Positions 23,193 to 30,704 of a stretch of 45,773 bases of DNA are shown here, one piece after another (position 1 is the stretch's first letter; each line of letters begins with the position of its first letter). The translations under genes were made by a program, and so were the position numbers. This stretch comes from DASXAQ01 sp036406615 (lineage in GTDB: Bacteria > Actinomycetota > UBA4738), in contig DASXAQ010000070.1 in the NCBI GenBank assembly GCA_036406615.1, positions 1 through 45,773 on the forward strand. The letters run 5' to 3'. Under the pieces are notes generated by a model. That model was not told the DNA's origin. It saw nothing but the letters and a program-made list of their open reading frames with translations, and searched no databases.

Positions 23193-23948
23193 TTGCTCGT
23201 GCTGATCACCGGCGGGGCCGGCGGCATCGGCCGCGCCACCGCCGGGCGCTTCCTTCGCGACGGCGCAACGGTGGTGCTGGCCGACATCGACGCCGACGGG
23301 CTAGCCACCGCCGAAGCCGCGTTGTCCGGTGCCGGCCGCGTACTCACCCTGGGCACCGATGTGACGAGCGTCGACGAGTGCCGCGCCATGGTCGAGTCCG
23401 CGGCCTCCGAAGGGCCGATCGACGTCCTCGTCAACGCCGCCGGCGTGTGGACGGAAGGCCCCACCGAGGAGGCGACGGAGCCCGAGTGGGACCGAACGGT
23501 CGGCGCGAATCTCAAGGGGACGTTCTTCGCATGCCGGTTCGCGATCCCGCACCTGGCGGCGACCGGCGGCTGCATCGTCAACGTCGCCTCGGACGCGGGG
23601 CTCGTTGGCAACCCCGGCAACGCGGTCTACAACGCGTCGAAGGGCGGGGTCACGCTTTTGACGCGGTCCCTGGCGTTGGAACTCGCTCCCCGGGGCATTC
23701 GCGTGAACGCCGTGTGCCCGGCCGACGTCGACACGCCGATGCTGGCCGGCCAGGCGCGCGACTTCGGCGGCGGCGACCCGAAGGGCTACCTCGACCGCCT
23801 GCTGGCGAACTATCCGCAGGACGAGACCGCGCGCTTCATCCGGCCCGAAGAGGTCGCGGAGCTGATCGCCTTCCTCGCTTCTCCGCCGGCGGCGCCGATC
23901 ACGGGCGCGTGCATCCCGATCGACTTCGGCGTCACCGCGGGCTACTGA
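23193..23948 (+). CDS. Short-chain dehydrogenase/reductase (SDR)
   Basis: A 251-aa classical SDR. The cofactor motif is TGGAGGIG near residue 6, NAAGVW follows, the catalytic Ser lies in NVASDAGL and the Tyr/Lys pair in YNASKGG. Asp after the second strand (ADIDADG) favours NAD(H). It probably oxidises or reduces a 3-hydroxyacyl or similar alcohol. TTG at 23193, one base after the RAM gene, gives the complete Rossmann strand; GTG 23199 would remove two residues. It appears translationally coupled to the RAM gene. Confidence 0.87.
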   Translation: MLVLITGGAGGIGRATAGRFLRDGATVVLADIDADGLATAEAALSGAGRVLTLGTDVTSVDECRAMVESAASEGPIDVLVNAAGVWTEGPTEEATEPEWDRTVGANLKGTFFACRFAIPHLAATGGCIVNVASDAGLVGNPGNAVYNASKGGVTLLTRSLALELAPRGIRVNAVCPADVDTPMLAGQARDFGGGDPKGYLDRLLANYPQDETARFIRPEEVAELIAFLASPPAAPITGACIPIDFGVTAGY

Positions 23949-23951
23949 GAC

Positions 23952-26105
23952 TCACGTCGGGTCGGACACCAATTCGGGCTGGGGCGGAGGCTTTTCGGCG
24001 GGCTTCGCGTCGCCGGCAAGGCGGCCGGGCAGCCACATCCGCCGGTCCACGTCGAGCGTGAGCGCCGGCACCAGGATCGAGCGCACGAGCAGCGTGTCCA
24101 GCAGCACGCCGAACGCGACGATGAAGCCGATCTCCGTCAGGATCACCAGCGGCAGCACACCGAGCACCGAGAACGTGCCCGCCAGCACGATGCCCGCCGA
24201 GGTGATGACCCCGCCCGTGACGGCAAGCCCGCGCAGCGTCCCCGCGTGCGTGCCGAGCGAGATGGACTCCTCGCGCACGCGCGCCATGAGGAAGATGTTG
24301 TAGTCGACACCGAGGGCGACCAGGAAGACGAACGACAGCAGCGGCACGCCCGGGTCCATCCCCTCGAAGTTGAAGAGAAACTCGAACACGAGCACGCTCA
24401 CCCCGAGCGTGGCCAGGAACGACAGGATGACGGTCAGCACCAGCAGCAGCGGCGCCACGACGGCTCGGAGCAACAGTCCCAGGATCAGGGTGATCACCAC
24501 CAGGATCAGCGGGGCGATGACCTTGAAATCCCGCGACGCGGTGCGGTTCGAATCCAGCTGCACGGCGGTCTGGCCGCCGACCAGCGCGCCCGGCCCGGCG
24601 GCCGCCTTCACCCGCTGGCGCATCGCGTCGATCGCGTTGTACGCCGCCGTGCTGTACGGGTCCGGGCGGAGCACGACCTGGAAGGCCGCGACGCCGTCGC
24701 CGACTTGAGGAGGAGACACGATCGCCACGCCCGGCGTCCCGCGCACGGCCGCCGCCGCCGCCGCAACGCGCGAGGGCGGCCGCACGATCACGTCCGTGGG
24801 CGCCGTGGCGCCCCCCGGATAGCTCTCGGCGATGATCTTCTGCCCGGCCACCGAGTCCACCGACGAACGGAACCCGTTGAAGGGATTCAGGTTCGTGTCC
24901 AGCCGAAGCAGCCCCAGCGCGGCCACGCCAAGCAGCAGGGCCGTCCCGATCCAGACGGGGCGAGGGCGATGCGAGATCCGCTGGCCGATCCGCGCCCACA
25001 CGCCCGAGGTCTCGTGCGACGAGGAGCCGAATCGCGGCACGAACGGCCAGAAGACCCCACGCCCCACGATCACCAGGATCGCGGGAAGCAGCGTGAGCAT
25101 GGCGATGACCGCGATCAGGATGCCGACCGCGCTGATCGGGCCGAGCCCGCGGTTGCTGTTCAGCTGCGCGGCCAGCAGACACAGCAGCCCGGCCACGACG
25201 GTGCTACCCGACGCCAGGATGGTGGGTGCGGTGCGGCGCAGGGCGAAGGCCATCGCCTCGTGGCGATCCTCGTGCCGGCGAAGCTCCTCGCGGTACCGGG
25301 CGACGATGAGCAGCGCGTAGTCCGTTCCCGCGCCGAACACCAGCACGGTCAGCACGCCGGCCGTCTCGCCGTTGATCACGACGCCGGCGTTGGCCAGCCC
25401 GTAGCCCACCGCCCGCGCGACCTGTTCCGCGAACGCGACGGTGAGCAGCGGCACCAGCCACAGGAAGGGGCTCCGGTACGTCAGCAGCAACAGGATCGCG
25501 ACGATGCCGGCCGTCCAGTACAGCAGCGTCGTGTCGATGTTGCCGAACACCTTCACCGCGTCGGCCGAGAAGCCGGCGCCGCCGGTCACCTTCACCACGA
25601 GCCCGCCGGTTCCGGACCCGGTCCGTGTGCGGATCGCGTCGACGTCGTTGACCAGCGTGTCGCCGACGCCCTTCGGCTGGATCGGCACCCCGTAGATCAC
25701 CGACGTTCCATCGCGCGAGGGCGTCGGCGGGAGCCACTGCGACGACGCGGTGGCCTGGCCCGTCTGCGGGCAGGCGCCGGCCGGCGGTGCGGGGACGGCC
25801 TCCAGGTTCATCGCCTGGATCGCGCAGTAGTCGGCGGTGGCCTTCGCCAGGTCCTGGCTGGTGAGGCCGCCCGCGCGCCGGTACACGACAATGGCGGAGG
25901 CCGTATCGCCGCCCTGGAGCTTCGTCGTGACCGCGAGCACCTTCGTCGACTCCGCGTTGCCGGGAAGGAAGCTCGACGCCTCGTTCTTCTCGACGGATTC
26001 GAGCTTGTTGGCGAACGGCGCGATCCCGACGGCGACCAGCACCCAGAAGACCAGCACGATCCACTTCGTCCGCCGGCCGGCGACGAATGCGGTGAACCTG
26101 CTCAC
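23952..26105 (-). CDS. MMPL/RND-family transporter
   Basis: A 717-aa membrane protein with the two-fold RND layout: TM1 at about residues 15-35, a first extracytoplasmic domain to about 190, TM2-6, TM7 near 370, a second extracytoplasmic domain and TM8-12. The proton-relay motifs FGAGTDYALLIVARYREE and ALGVDYNIFLMARVREE match MMPL proteins, which export lipids or drugs. The GTG at 26105 starts VSRFTAFVAGRRTKWIVLVF, with GAGGAG about 10 nt upstream. It follows trpD on the same strand after 56 nt. The C-terminus ends in a short Pro/Glu-rich tail. The cargo is unknown. Confidence 0.9.
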   Translation of the reverse strand: MSRFTAFVAGRRTKWIVLVFWVLVAVGIAPFANKLESVEKNEASSFLPGNAESTKVLAVTTKLQGGDTASAIVVYRRAGGLTSQDLAKATADYCAIQAMNLEAVPAPPAGACPQTGQATASSQWLPPTPSRDGTSVIYGVPIQPKGVGDTLVNDVDAIRTRTGSGTGGLVVKVTGGAGFSADAVKVFGNIDTTLLYWTAGIVAILLLLTYRSPFLWLVPLLTVAFAEQVARAVGYGLANAGVVINGETAGVLTVLVFGAGTDYALLIVARYREELRRHEDRHEAMAFALRRTAPTILASGSTVVAGLLCLLAAQLNSNRGLGPISAVGILIAVIAMLTLLPAILVIVGRGVFWPFVPRFGSSSHETSGVWARIGQRISHRPRPVWIGTALLLGVAALGLLRLDTNLNPFNGFRSSVDSVAGQKIIAESYPGGATAPTDVIVRPPSRVAAAAAAVRGTPGVAIVSPPQVGDGVAAFQVVLRPDPYSTAAYNAIDAMRQRVKAAAGPGALVGGQTAVQLDSNRTASRDFKVIAPLILVVITLILGLLLRAVVAPLLLVLTVILSFLATLGVSVLVFEFLFNFEGMDPGVPLLSFVFLVALGVDYNIFLMARVREESISLGTHAGTLRGLAVTGGVITSAGIVLAGTFSVLGVLPLVILTEIGFIVAFGVLLDTLLVRSILVPALTLDVDRRMWLPGRLAGDAKPAEKPPPQPELVSDPT

Positions 26106-26161
26106 GCGCGCACGCTCCTCACGATCGGTGTTGGGGGGACGCGACCAGCCTATCGAATCCT

Positions 26162-27178
26162 TCAGGCCCGGTTCGAAACCTCGATCCACGACGAGAGCAC
26201 GCCGGCGGCGCGTCCCGAATCGATCGACTCGGCGGCCATCGACAATCCGTCGGCCAGGTTCGACGCCGCGCCCGACACGGTCAGCGCGGCCGCCGCGTTC
26301 AGCGACACGATGTCGCGCGCCGCCCCGCGGGTGCCGGCCAGCACGTCGCGGGCGACGGCGGCGTTCGCCGCGGCGTCGCCGCCCAGCAGGTCCGACCCGT
26401 TCGCGACCGGCACGCCGACCTCGCGCGGATCCAGTTCGAACACGCGCGGCTCGGCGCCGCCCGTCTCGTGGACGGTCGACGGCCCGGTGGTCGTGATCTC
26501 GTCAAGGCCGTCGCTTCCGCGCACGACGTAGGCCCGCGTTCCCCGCTCCGACAGCACGCCGGCCAAGGTCGGGAGCATCCGCGGGTCGGCGACGCCCACG
26601 ACCTGGGCCGCGGGGCGGGCGGGGTTCGTCAGCGGACCGAGGAAGTTGAAGACGGTCGGGATACCCATCTCGCGACGGGGGACGGCCGCGTGCGCCATCG
26701 CCGGGTGGAACACGGGGGCGAACATGAAGCCGATGCCGCACTCCCCCAGGCATCGCGCCACGTCGTCGGGTCCCAGCGCGGTCTTCACCCCGAGCTCGTC
26801 GAGCACGTCGGCCGAGCCGCACCGCGACGACGCAGCGCGGTTGCCGTGCTTGGCCACGATCGCCCCGGCCCCGGCCGCCACGATCGCGGCGATCGTCGAC
26901 ACGTTGATCGTGCCGGCGCGGTCGCCGCCGGTCCCGCACGTGTCCACGACCGGGCCCGGCGCCTCGACGTGCGGCGCGAGCTCCAGCATCACCGAGGCCA
27001 GCCCCGCGACCTCGCCCGGCGTCTCGCCCTTGGCCCGAAGCGCCACCACGAAGGCCGCGACCTGCGCGGGCGTCGCGTCCCCGCCCATCACCCTCGCCAT
27101 CGCCTCGGCCGCCTCGCCGGCGCTGAGGTCCTCGCCGGCCACGAGGCGCCCCAGGATCGGCGGCCAGAAGTCGGTCAC
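26162..27178 (-). CDS. trpD: Anthranilate phosphoribosyltransferase
   Basis: A 338-aa enzyme that joins anthranilate to PRPP in the second step of tryptophan synthesis. The PRPP-binding motif VDTCGTGGDRAGTINVST lies near residue 78 and the anthranilate-site region KHGNRAASSRCGSADVLD near 110, with EMGIPTVFNFLGPLTNPA near 170. The length is typical. The GTG at 27178 follows the 35-aa gene by 13 nt, and no other trp genes are in the window. It is the last member of an overlapping five-gene operon, so its expression is probably tied to the receiver-like and small proteins upstream. Confidence 0.95.
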   Translation of the reverse strand: MTDFWPPILGRLVAGEDLSAGEAAEAMARVMGGDATPAQVAAFVVALRAKGETPGEVAGLASVMLELAPHVEAPGPVVDTCGTGGDRAGTINVSTIAAIVAAGAGAIVAKHGNRAASSRCGSADVLDELGVKTALGPDDVARCLGECGIGFMFAPVFHPAMAHAAVPRREMGIPTVFNFLGPLTNPARPAAQVVGVADPRMLPTLAGVLSERGTRAYVVRGSDGLDEITTTGPSTVHETGGAEPRVFELDPREVGVPVANGSDLLGGDAAANAAVARDVLAGTRGAARDIVSLNAAAALTVSGAASNLADGLSMAAESIDSGRAAGVLSSWIEVSNRA

Positions 27179-27191
27179 GGACGTCGGCGGA

Positions 27192-27299
27192 TCAGTGGAA
27201 GGCCCAGATGAGGACCGCGGCGATCATCGCCAGGCCGAACAGGAACAGCAGGATGTCCCCGCGCTTGATCTTCCCCGGCTGCATGGGGTTGAAGCCCAC
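27192..27299 (-). CDS. 35-aa single-pass membrane microprotein
   Basis: A very short gene of 36 codons including the stop, starting at GTG 27299, three nucleotides after the upstream stop codon, and ending 13 nt before trpD. The protein has a short basic N-terminus (GFNPMQPGKIKRGD) and one transmembrane helix (ILLFLFGLAMIAAVLIWAF). N-terminus in the cytosol is likely from the positive charges. The reading frame is tightly packed between its operon neighbours and codon use fits coding DNA (third-position G/C). Function unknown; such proteins often regulate or stabilise membrane partners. Confidence 0.72.
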   Translation of the reverse strand: MGFNPMQPGKIKRGDILLFLFGLAMIAAVLIWAFH

Positions 27300-27302
27300 G
27301 GT

Positions 27303-27512
27303 TCATTCACCGTCCAGCCGGTAGTACTCACGGAACGTCGACGGCGACAGCCAGTAGATGTGCTGGCGAACGGTGGAGGCGAACGTTCGCGCTTCCGCCT
27401 CGTCCGCGCAGGGGCGCCGCAGCGAGGTCTCCCCGGACGGGTCCACGATGCTGACCTCCCACCCGCGCTTCGTCTCCTCGACGTGTACCGCGTACTCCGG
27501 GCCCTGGCTCAC
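27303..27512 (-). CDS. 69-aa hypothetical protein
   Basis: A small protein with an alpha/beta pattern (EYAVHVEETKRGWEVSIVDP, then EAEARTFASTVRQHIYWLSP) and a C-terminus rich in Tyr and acidic residues. The GTG at 27512 overlaps the upstream stop (GTGA), so it is coupled. I do not recognise the family. It has no signal peptide or membrane helix. The overlap on one side and the 3-nt gap on the other make it a likely operon member. Confidence 0.7.
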   Translation of the reverse strand: MSQGPEYAVHVEETKRGWEVSIVDPSGETSLRRPCADEAEARTFASTVRQHIYWLSPSTFREYYRLDGE

Positions 27513-27799
27513 GCAGGCACCGCCCCCACGTCGTCGTTGATCTCCGCGAGCTTCGACTGGATCGTGTCCAGCACGGAGGGTGCTTCGATCCGTAGCTGCG
27601 GGCTGGTGCCGACGATCTTGTCAAGGGCGCGCTCGAGCGCCGAGCCGGCCTGCTCGGCGGACGTGAGCGCTTCGGCGAGGTTCGCCGTGTAGTCCTTGCT
27701 GTACGGCTTGCCGTCCCAGGGGCAGTGGCCGCTCGAGTCCCGGATCTGCTGCACGAGCGCCTCGCGGCCACATTCGGTGTGGAACACCTTGATCTTCAA
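27509..27799 (-). CDS. 96-aa zinc-ribbon-like hypothetical protein
   Basis: A small protein starting KIKVFHTECGREALVQQI, followed by GHCPWDGKPYSKDYTANLAE and a long Glu/Leu-rich helical tail. Cys10 and His8 with Cys26 and a CPWDG turn look like half of a metal-binding ribbon that could dimerise. The TTG at 27799 has GGAGG 5 nt upstream and overlaps the stop of the receiver-like gene (TTGA). I recall similar CPWDG-containing proteins only as conserved hypotheticals in actinobacteria. The function is unknown. Confidence 0.75.
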   Translation of the reverse strand: MKIKVFHTECGREALVQQIRDSSGHCPWDGKPYSKDYTANLAEALTSAEQAGSALERALDKIVGTSPQLRIEAPSVLDTIQSKLAEINDDVGAVPA

Positions 27800-28206
27800 C
27801 CGGCCTCCTTCGACGTGCCGGCGCGGTCGGCGGCCATCATGGACGCCACCGTGTCGCCGAGCGCGAACGGGTCGACGGGCTTGACGAACCAGGCATCGGC
27901 TCCCGCCCAGGACGCGAGCCATTCGTCCTGCGGGCGATCCAACAGGATGACGATGCGGCCGGCGAACGGCACGCGCGCGCCCTTCAGCTCCCGCGTCAGC
28001 GCGAAGGCCCCCGCCCGTGACGTGATCTCGTCGGCGACCACGATGTCGGGCCGTTCGCGCCACGCGATGGCGATCCCGGCCGCCCCGTCGGCCGCCTCCA
28101 GGGCCGTGAACGGCTCGTTGCCGCCGAGGGCGCGCCGCGCCCCTCGCATGGCCACGGCCATGTGCGCCCGAAGCGCGGGGTCGGCGGATACCAGCAGGAC
28201 CTTCAC
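27796..28206 (-). CDS. Degenerate response-regulator receiver domain
   Basis: A 136-aa stand-alone CheY-like domain. The phospho-acceptor position is Asp59 (IVVADE) and the conserved Lys is Lys109 (WFVKPVDPF). The acidic pocket is reduced to one Asp (VSADP, Asp9) and the usual Thr/Ser after strand 4 is replaced near Leu90-Asp91 (VILLDRPQ). It is therefore likely to be a weak or phosphorylation-independent receiver. No DNA-binding output domain is present. A TAGAAT hexamer ends 9 nt before the GTG start, so this is the likely head of the operon leading to trpD. Confidence 0.8.
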   Translation of the reverse strand: MKVLLVSADPALRAHMAVAMRGARRALGGNEPFTALEAADGAAGIAIAWRERPDIVVADEITSRAGAFALTRELKGARVPFAGRIVILLDRPQDEWLASWAGADAWFVKPVDPFALGDTVASMMAADRAGTSKEAG

Positions 28207-28215
28207 GATGTGTGG

Positions 28216-28221
28216 ATTCTA
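28216..28221 (-). promoter_or_regulatory. -10 hexamer before the receiver-like gene
   Basis: TAGAAT on the minus strand (28221-28216) ends 9 nt before the GTG at 28206, suggesting a leaderless or nearly leaderless operon mRNA. Confidence 0.5.
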
Positions 28222-28250
28222 CCCGGGGGGCGCTGGCACCCCGGCGCGCT

Positions 28251-28267
28251 CCCGGTAGGCTACCGGG
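28251..28267 (+). promoter_or_regulatory. 17-bp palindrome overlapping a -10-like hexamer
   Basis: CCCGGTAG-G-CTACCGGG is perfectly symmetric and contains TAGGCT (28256-28261), the same -10-like hexamer used at 38864. It lies about 45 nt before the aquaporin start and could be a repressor operator. Confidence 0.5.
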
Positions 28268-28310
28268 GCCCGGCGGGTCCGGGCCCGATCGCCGAAAGGG
28301 GTTGAGCGGC

Positions 28311-29099
28311 TTGGAGAACAGGAACCTCGGACAGCAGATGCTCGCGGAGTTCATCGGGACGTTCGCGCTGGTCTTCATCGGCGCCGGCTCCGTGGCCGTG
28401 CTCGGGCGGTTCATCCCCGCCGACATCAGCATCATCGGCGTGGCGCTGGCGCACGGCCTGGTGCTGGCGATCGTGGTCACGGCCCTCGGCCACATCTCGG
28501 GCGCGCACTTCAATCCCGCGATCACGCTCGGCCTGTGGGTCACCGGCAAGATCGACGCCGCTCGCGCCGGCGTGTACTGGCTGACGCAGCTGGTCGCCGC
28601 CGTGGCCGCGGCCGGATTGCTCTACGGGCTGCTCCCGAAGATCCTCTGGGGCCCGTCGGAGCTCGGCACCCCCTCGATCTCGCCACAGCTGAAGTCGGTC
28701 GGCTTCAACGCCGGCCGTGGGCTGCTGGTCGAAGCCGTCCTCACGTTCTTCCTGGTGCTCACCGTGTTCGCCACGGCCATCGACGAGCGGGGCGCGTGGA
28801 AGCAGGTTGCCGGCTTGGCGATCGGCCTGGTGCTCACCTTCGACATCCTGATGGGCGGCCTGCTCACCGGCGCGGCGATGAACCCGGCGCGCTGGTTCGG
28901 CCCCGCGCTCGTGACCGGAAGCTGGAACGACTGGTGGGTATGGGTCTTCGGCCCGCTGGCCGGTGGCGTGATCGCTGCGGTCATCTACCAAGCGGCGTTC
29001 CTTCGACCCCCCGCGGTGGACGACGAGGAACTCGAGCTCACCGAAGAGGTCGACGTGGTCGACGTGGAGCAGGGCCCCGAGCCGACGACGGAGGCCTGA
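28311..29099 (+). CDS. Aquaporin/MIP-family channel
   Basis: A 262-aa six-helix channel for water or small neutral solutes. The first NPA box is at residues 68-70 (AHFNPAITL) and the second at 191-193 (AMNPARWFG), where the following Arg194 is the selectivity-filter arginine. TTG at 28311 (LENRNLGQQMLAEFIGTF) is chosen because AAAGGGG lies 9 nt upstream; the upstream in-frame sequence is Arg/Pro-rich and unlikely. The C-terminal tail is Asp/Glu/Val-rich (about 25 residues). The stop codon lies in a hairpin that separates it from the convergent gene. Confidence 0.9.
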   Translation: MENRNLGQQMLAEFIGTFALVFIGAGSVAVLGRFIPADISIIGVALAHGLVLAIVVTALGHISGAHFNPAITLGLWVTGKIDAARAGVYWLTQLVAAVAAAGLLYGLLPKILWGPSELGTPSISPQLKSVGFNAGRGLLVEAVLTFFLVLTVFATAIDERGAWKQVAGLAIGLVLTFDILMGGLLTGAAMNPARWFGPALVTGSWNDWWVWVFGPLAGGVIAAVIYQAAFLRPPAVDDEELELTEEVDVVDVEQGPEPTTEA

Positions 29100-29120
29100 G
29101 CTCCGGGCCTTCCTCAGGCC
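29093..29120. terminator. Terminator-like hairpin between convergent genes
   Basis: GGCCTGAG and CTCAGGCC form a perfect 8-bp stem with a 12-nt loop. The stem includes the aquaporin stop codon. Confidence 0.5.
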
Positions 29121-29157
29121 AGCGATCGAGCGGGGCTCGGTTCGAACCCGTGCGGAC

Positions 29158-30669
29158 TCAGCCCGCGGGGACCGTTGAGGTCGGCGGGCAGCACCACCGG
29201 GCCTGCACCCACGTGGCCAGGGGCCCGACCGCCACATCGGCACTCGCGTCGTCCGGATCGACCGCGAGCCAGCCGGCCGGGGCGCGCCCCAGGACCCACC
29301 GTCCGTCCGGGGACCACGACGCGGCGGTCAGCGCCAGCCGCGCCGACACGCCGGAGGGGTCCATGACCTGGCTGAACCCGCCGCCGCCGGCCCCGTCGAA
29401 CCCGATCAGCAGCCGGTCGGTGGAGGACCAGGCGAGCGACGTCGGGGTCGTCGCCCCCGCCGCCGTCGGCGAGTGCGAGAACAGCACCGATGAGGCCTGT
29501 GTCGTTCGCGGATCGATCACGAACACCGCGCCGTCCTGATTGGCGCCGCGGCCGAGTCCAACCGCGAGCCATCGGCCGTCGGGCGACCACTGCAACATCG
29601 TGATCGGACCCGGGTGGCGATCCGACGTGAACGCCGACAGGCGTTGCACGGGGACCAGCAGGCTGCGGGCGCCCGAGACGGGATCGAGCGCCTCGATGCC
29701 CCGCGACATCGCCACGGTGAGCGAGCCCGCGCCGTCCCATCCGGCCGGGGCCCACGCCGGGGGCCACTGTCCCGCGAGGATCCGACGATGGTCCGACTGC
29801 GTGTCGAACACGCCGACGCGGCCCCCGAAGAAGGCGCCGGACGCGCCGGCCGGGATGCGATAGGCGAGCCATCGCCCGGTGACCGACCATCGCGGGTCGC
29901 ATCCCGGCCCGACGTACAGAGGCGAGAACCGCCCGCCGCCGCCGCTCGCGAGCAGGACGATCTGCGGCGGCAGCGACGCCGTGCATACCGCGAGCGTCCG
30001 GCCGTCGGGCGAGAACGCCATGCCCTCGACCCGTCCCGGGTAGGTCACGTCCCCCGGCTCGATGTTCAGGTGTCCGCCGAGGTCGACCACCGCCGTCTGG
30101 CTGCCGTCGGGCGACACGGCGAAGTCACCCACGAACCGGGCGTCCTCGACGGGCTGCGCCTCCCCTCCGTCGCCCCGCGCCCGGAACAGGACGGACCCCG
30201 GGCCACCCTGGATGCCGTTGGTCACGAACAGCAGGACCGGCGGCAGCCGGGGCACCGAACGCGCCGGGGCCGCCCCGGATCCCGGCGTCGCCCGGTCGTG
30301 CCGATGGATCGCCGTCAGCCCGATCGCGCTCGCGACGACCGCGGGAAGTACCAGCCACGTGAGGACGGGGAACCGCCGGGCCATCGCCAGCGCGGACGCG
30401 CCGCGGCCGGGGCGGCCCGTCGCGACCAGCAGGGGCGCCGCGTCCACCTCCGGTTCGACCGCCCGCTCATCTTCGGCCGACGGCTCGGGGTCGACCGACT
30501 CCGGAACAGCGCCGGTCGCCTGCCCGCCTTCGAACGCGACGGGGGGGTCGACCTCGACGGCGGGTCCCGCCTCGGGTGGATCGATGGTCAGCAGCGCGGC
30601 GCCGCACCGCGGACACGGCCCCGCCGGCGACTCCCCCAGCCACTCGCACCTCGCGCACCATCGCTCCAC
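29158..30669 (-). CDS. Zinc-ribbon, single-TM, beta-propeller protein
   Basis: A 503-aa protein. The N-terminus has a zinc ribbon (WCARCEWLGESPAGPCPRCG), then an acidic low-complexity stretch, one transmembrane helix near residues 120-140 (VLTWLVLPAVVASAIGL) and an extracytoplasmic WD40/TolB-like propeller with SPDG motifs (FAVSPDGSQTAVVDLGG, FSPDGRTLAVC, WSPDGRWLAVGLG, WSPDGRWVLGRAP). The ribbon faces the cytosol and the propeller the outside. It is probably a sensor or scaffold. GTG at 30669 has TACCCT 7 nt upstream and no ribosome-binding site, so leaderless. It is divergent from the IscS-like gene across 35 bp. Confidence 0.78.
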   Translation of the reverse strand: MERWCARCEWLGESPAGPCPRCGAALLTIDPPEAGPAVEVDPPVAFEGGQATGAVPESVDPEPSAEDERAVEPEVDAAPLLVATGRPGRGASALAMARRFPVLTWLVLPAVVASAIGLTAIHRHDRATPGSGAAPARSVPRLPPVLLFVTNGIQGGPGSVLFRARGDGGEAQPVEDARFVGDFAVSPDGSQTAVVDLGGHLNIEPGDVTYPGRVEGMAFSPDGRTLAVCTASLPPQIVLLASGGGGRFSPLYVGPGCDPRWSVTGRWLAYRIPAGASGAFFGGRVGVFDTQSDHRRILAGQWPPAWAPAGWDGAGSLTVAMSRGIEALDPVSGARSLLVPVQRLSAFTSDRHPGPITMLQWSPDGRWLAVGLGRGANQDGAVFVIDPRTTQASSVLFSHSPTAAGATTPTSLAWSSTDRLLIGFDGAGGGGFSQVMDPSGVSARLALTAASWSPDGRWVLGRAPAGWLAVDPDDASADVAVGPLATWVQARWCCPPTSTVPAG

Positions 30670-30676
30670 GAGGTCA

Positions 30677-30697
30677 AGGGTAGCCCGCCCATATGAT
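30677..30697. promoter_or_regulatory. Divergent leaderless promoter pair
   Basis: TACCCT (- strand, 30682-30677) and TATGAT (+ strand, 30692-30697) each end 7 nt before their start codons. The hexamers are 9 bp apart and the start codons are separated by 35 bp. Confidence 0.6.
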
Positions 30698-30704
30698 TGG
30701 GCGC

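Noticed and set aside
24246..26531. Forward frame of more than 700 codons opposite the MMPL gene
   Set aside because: A shadow of MMPL and trpD; His/Arg/Asp-rich low-complexity product.
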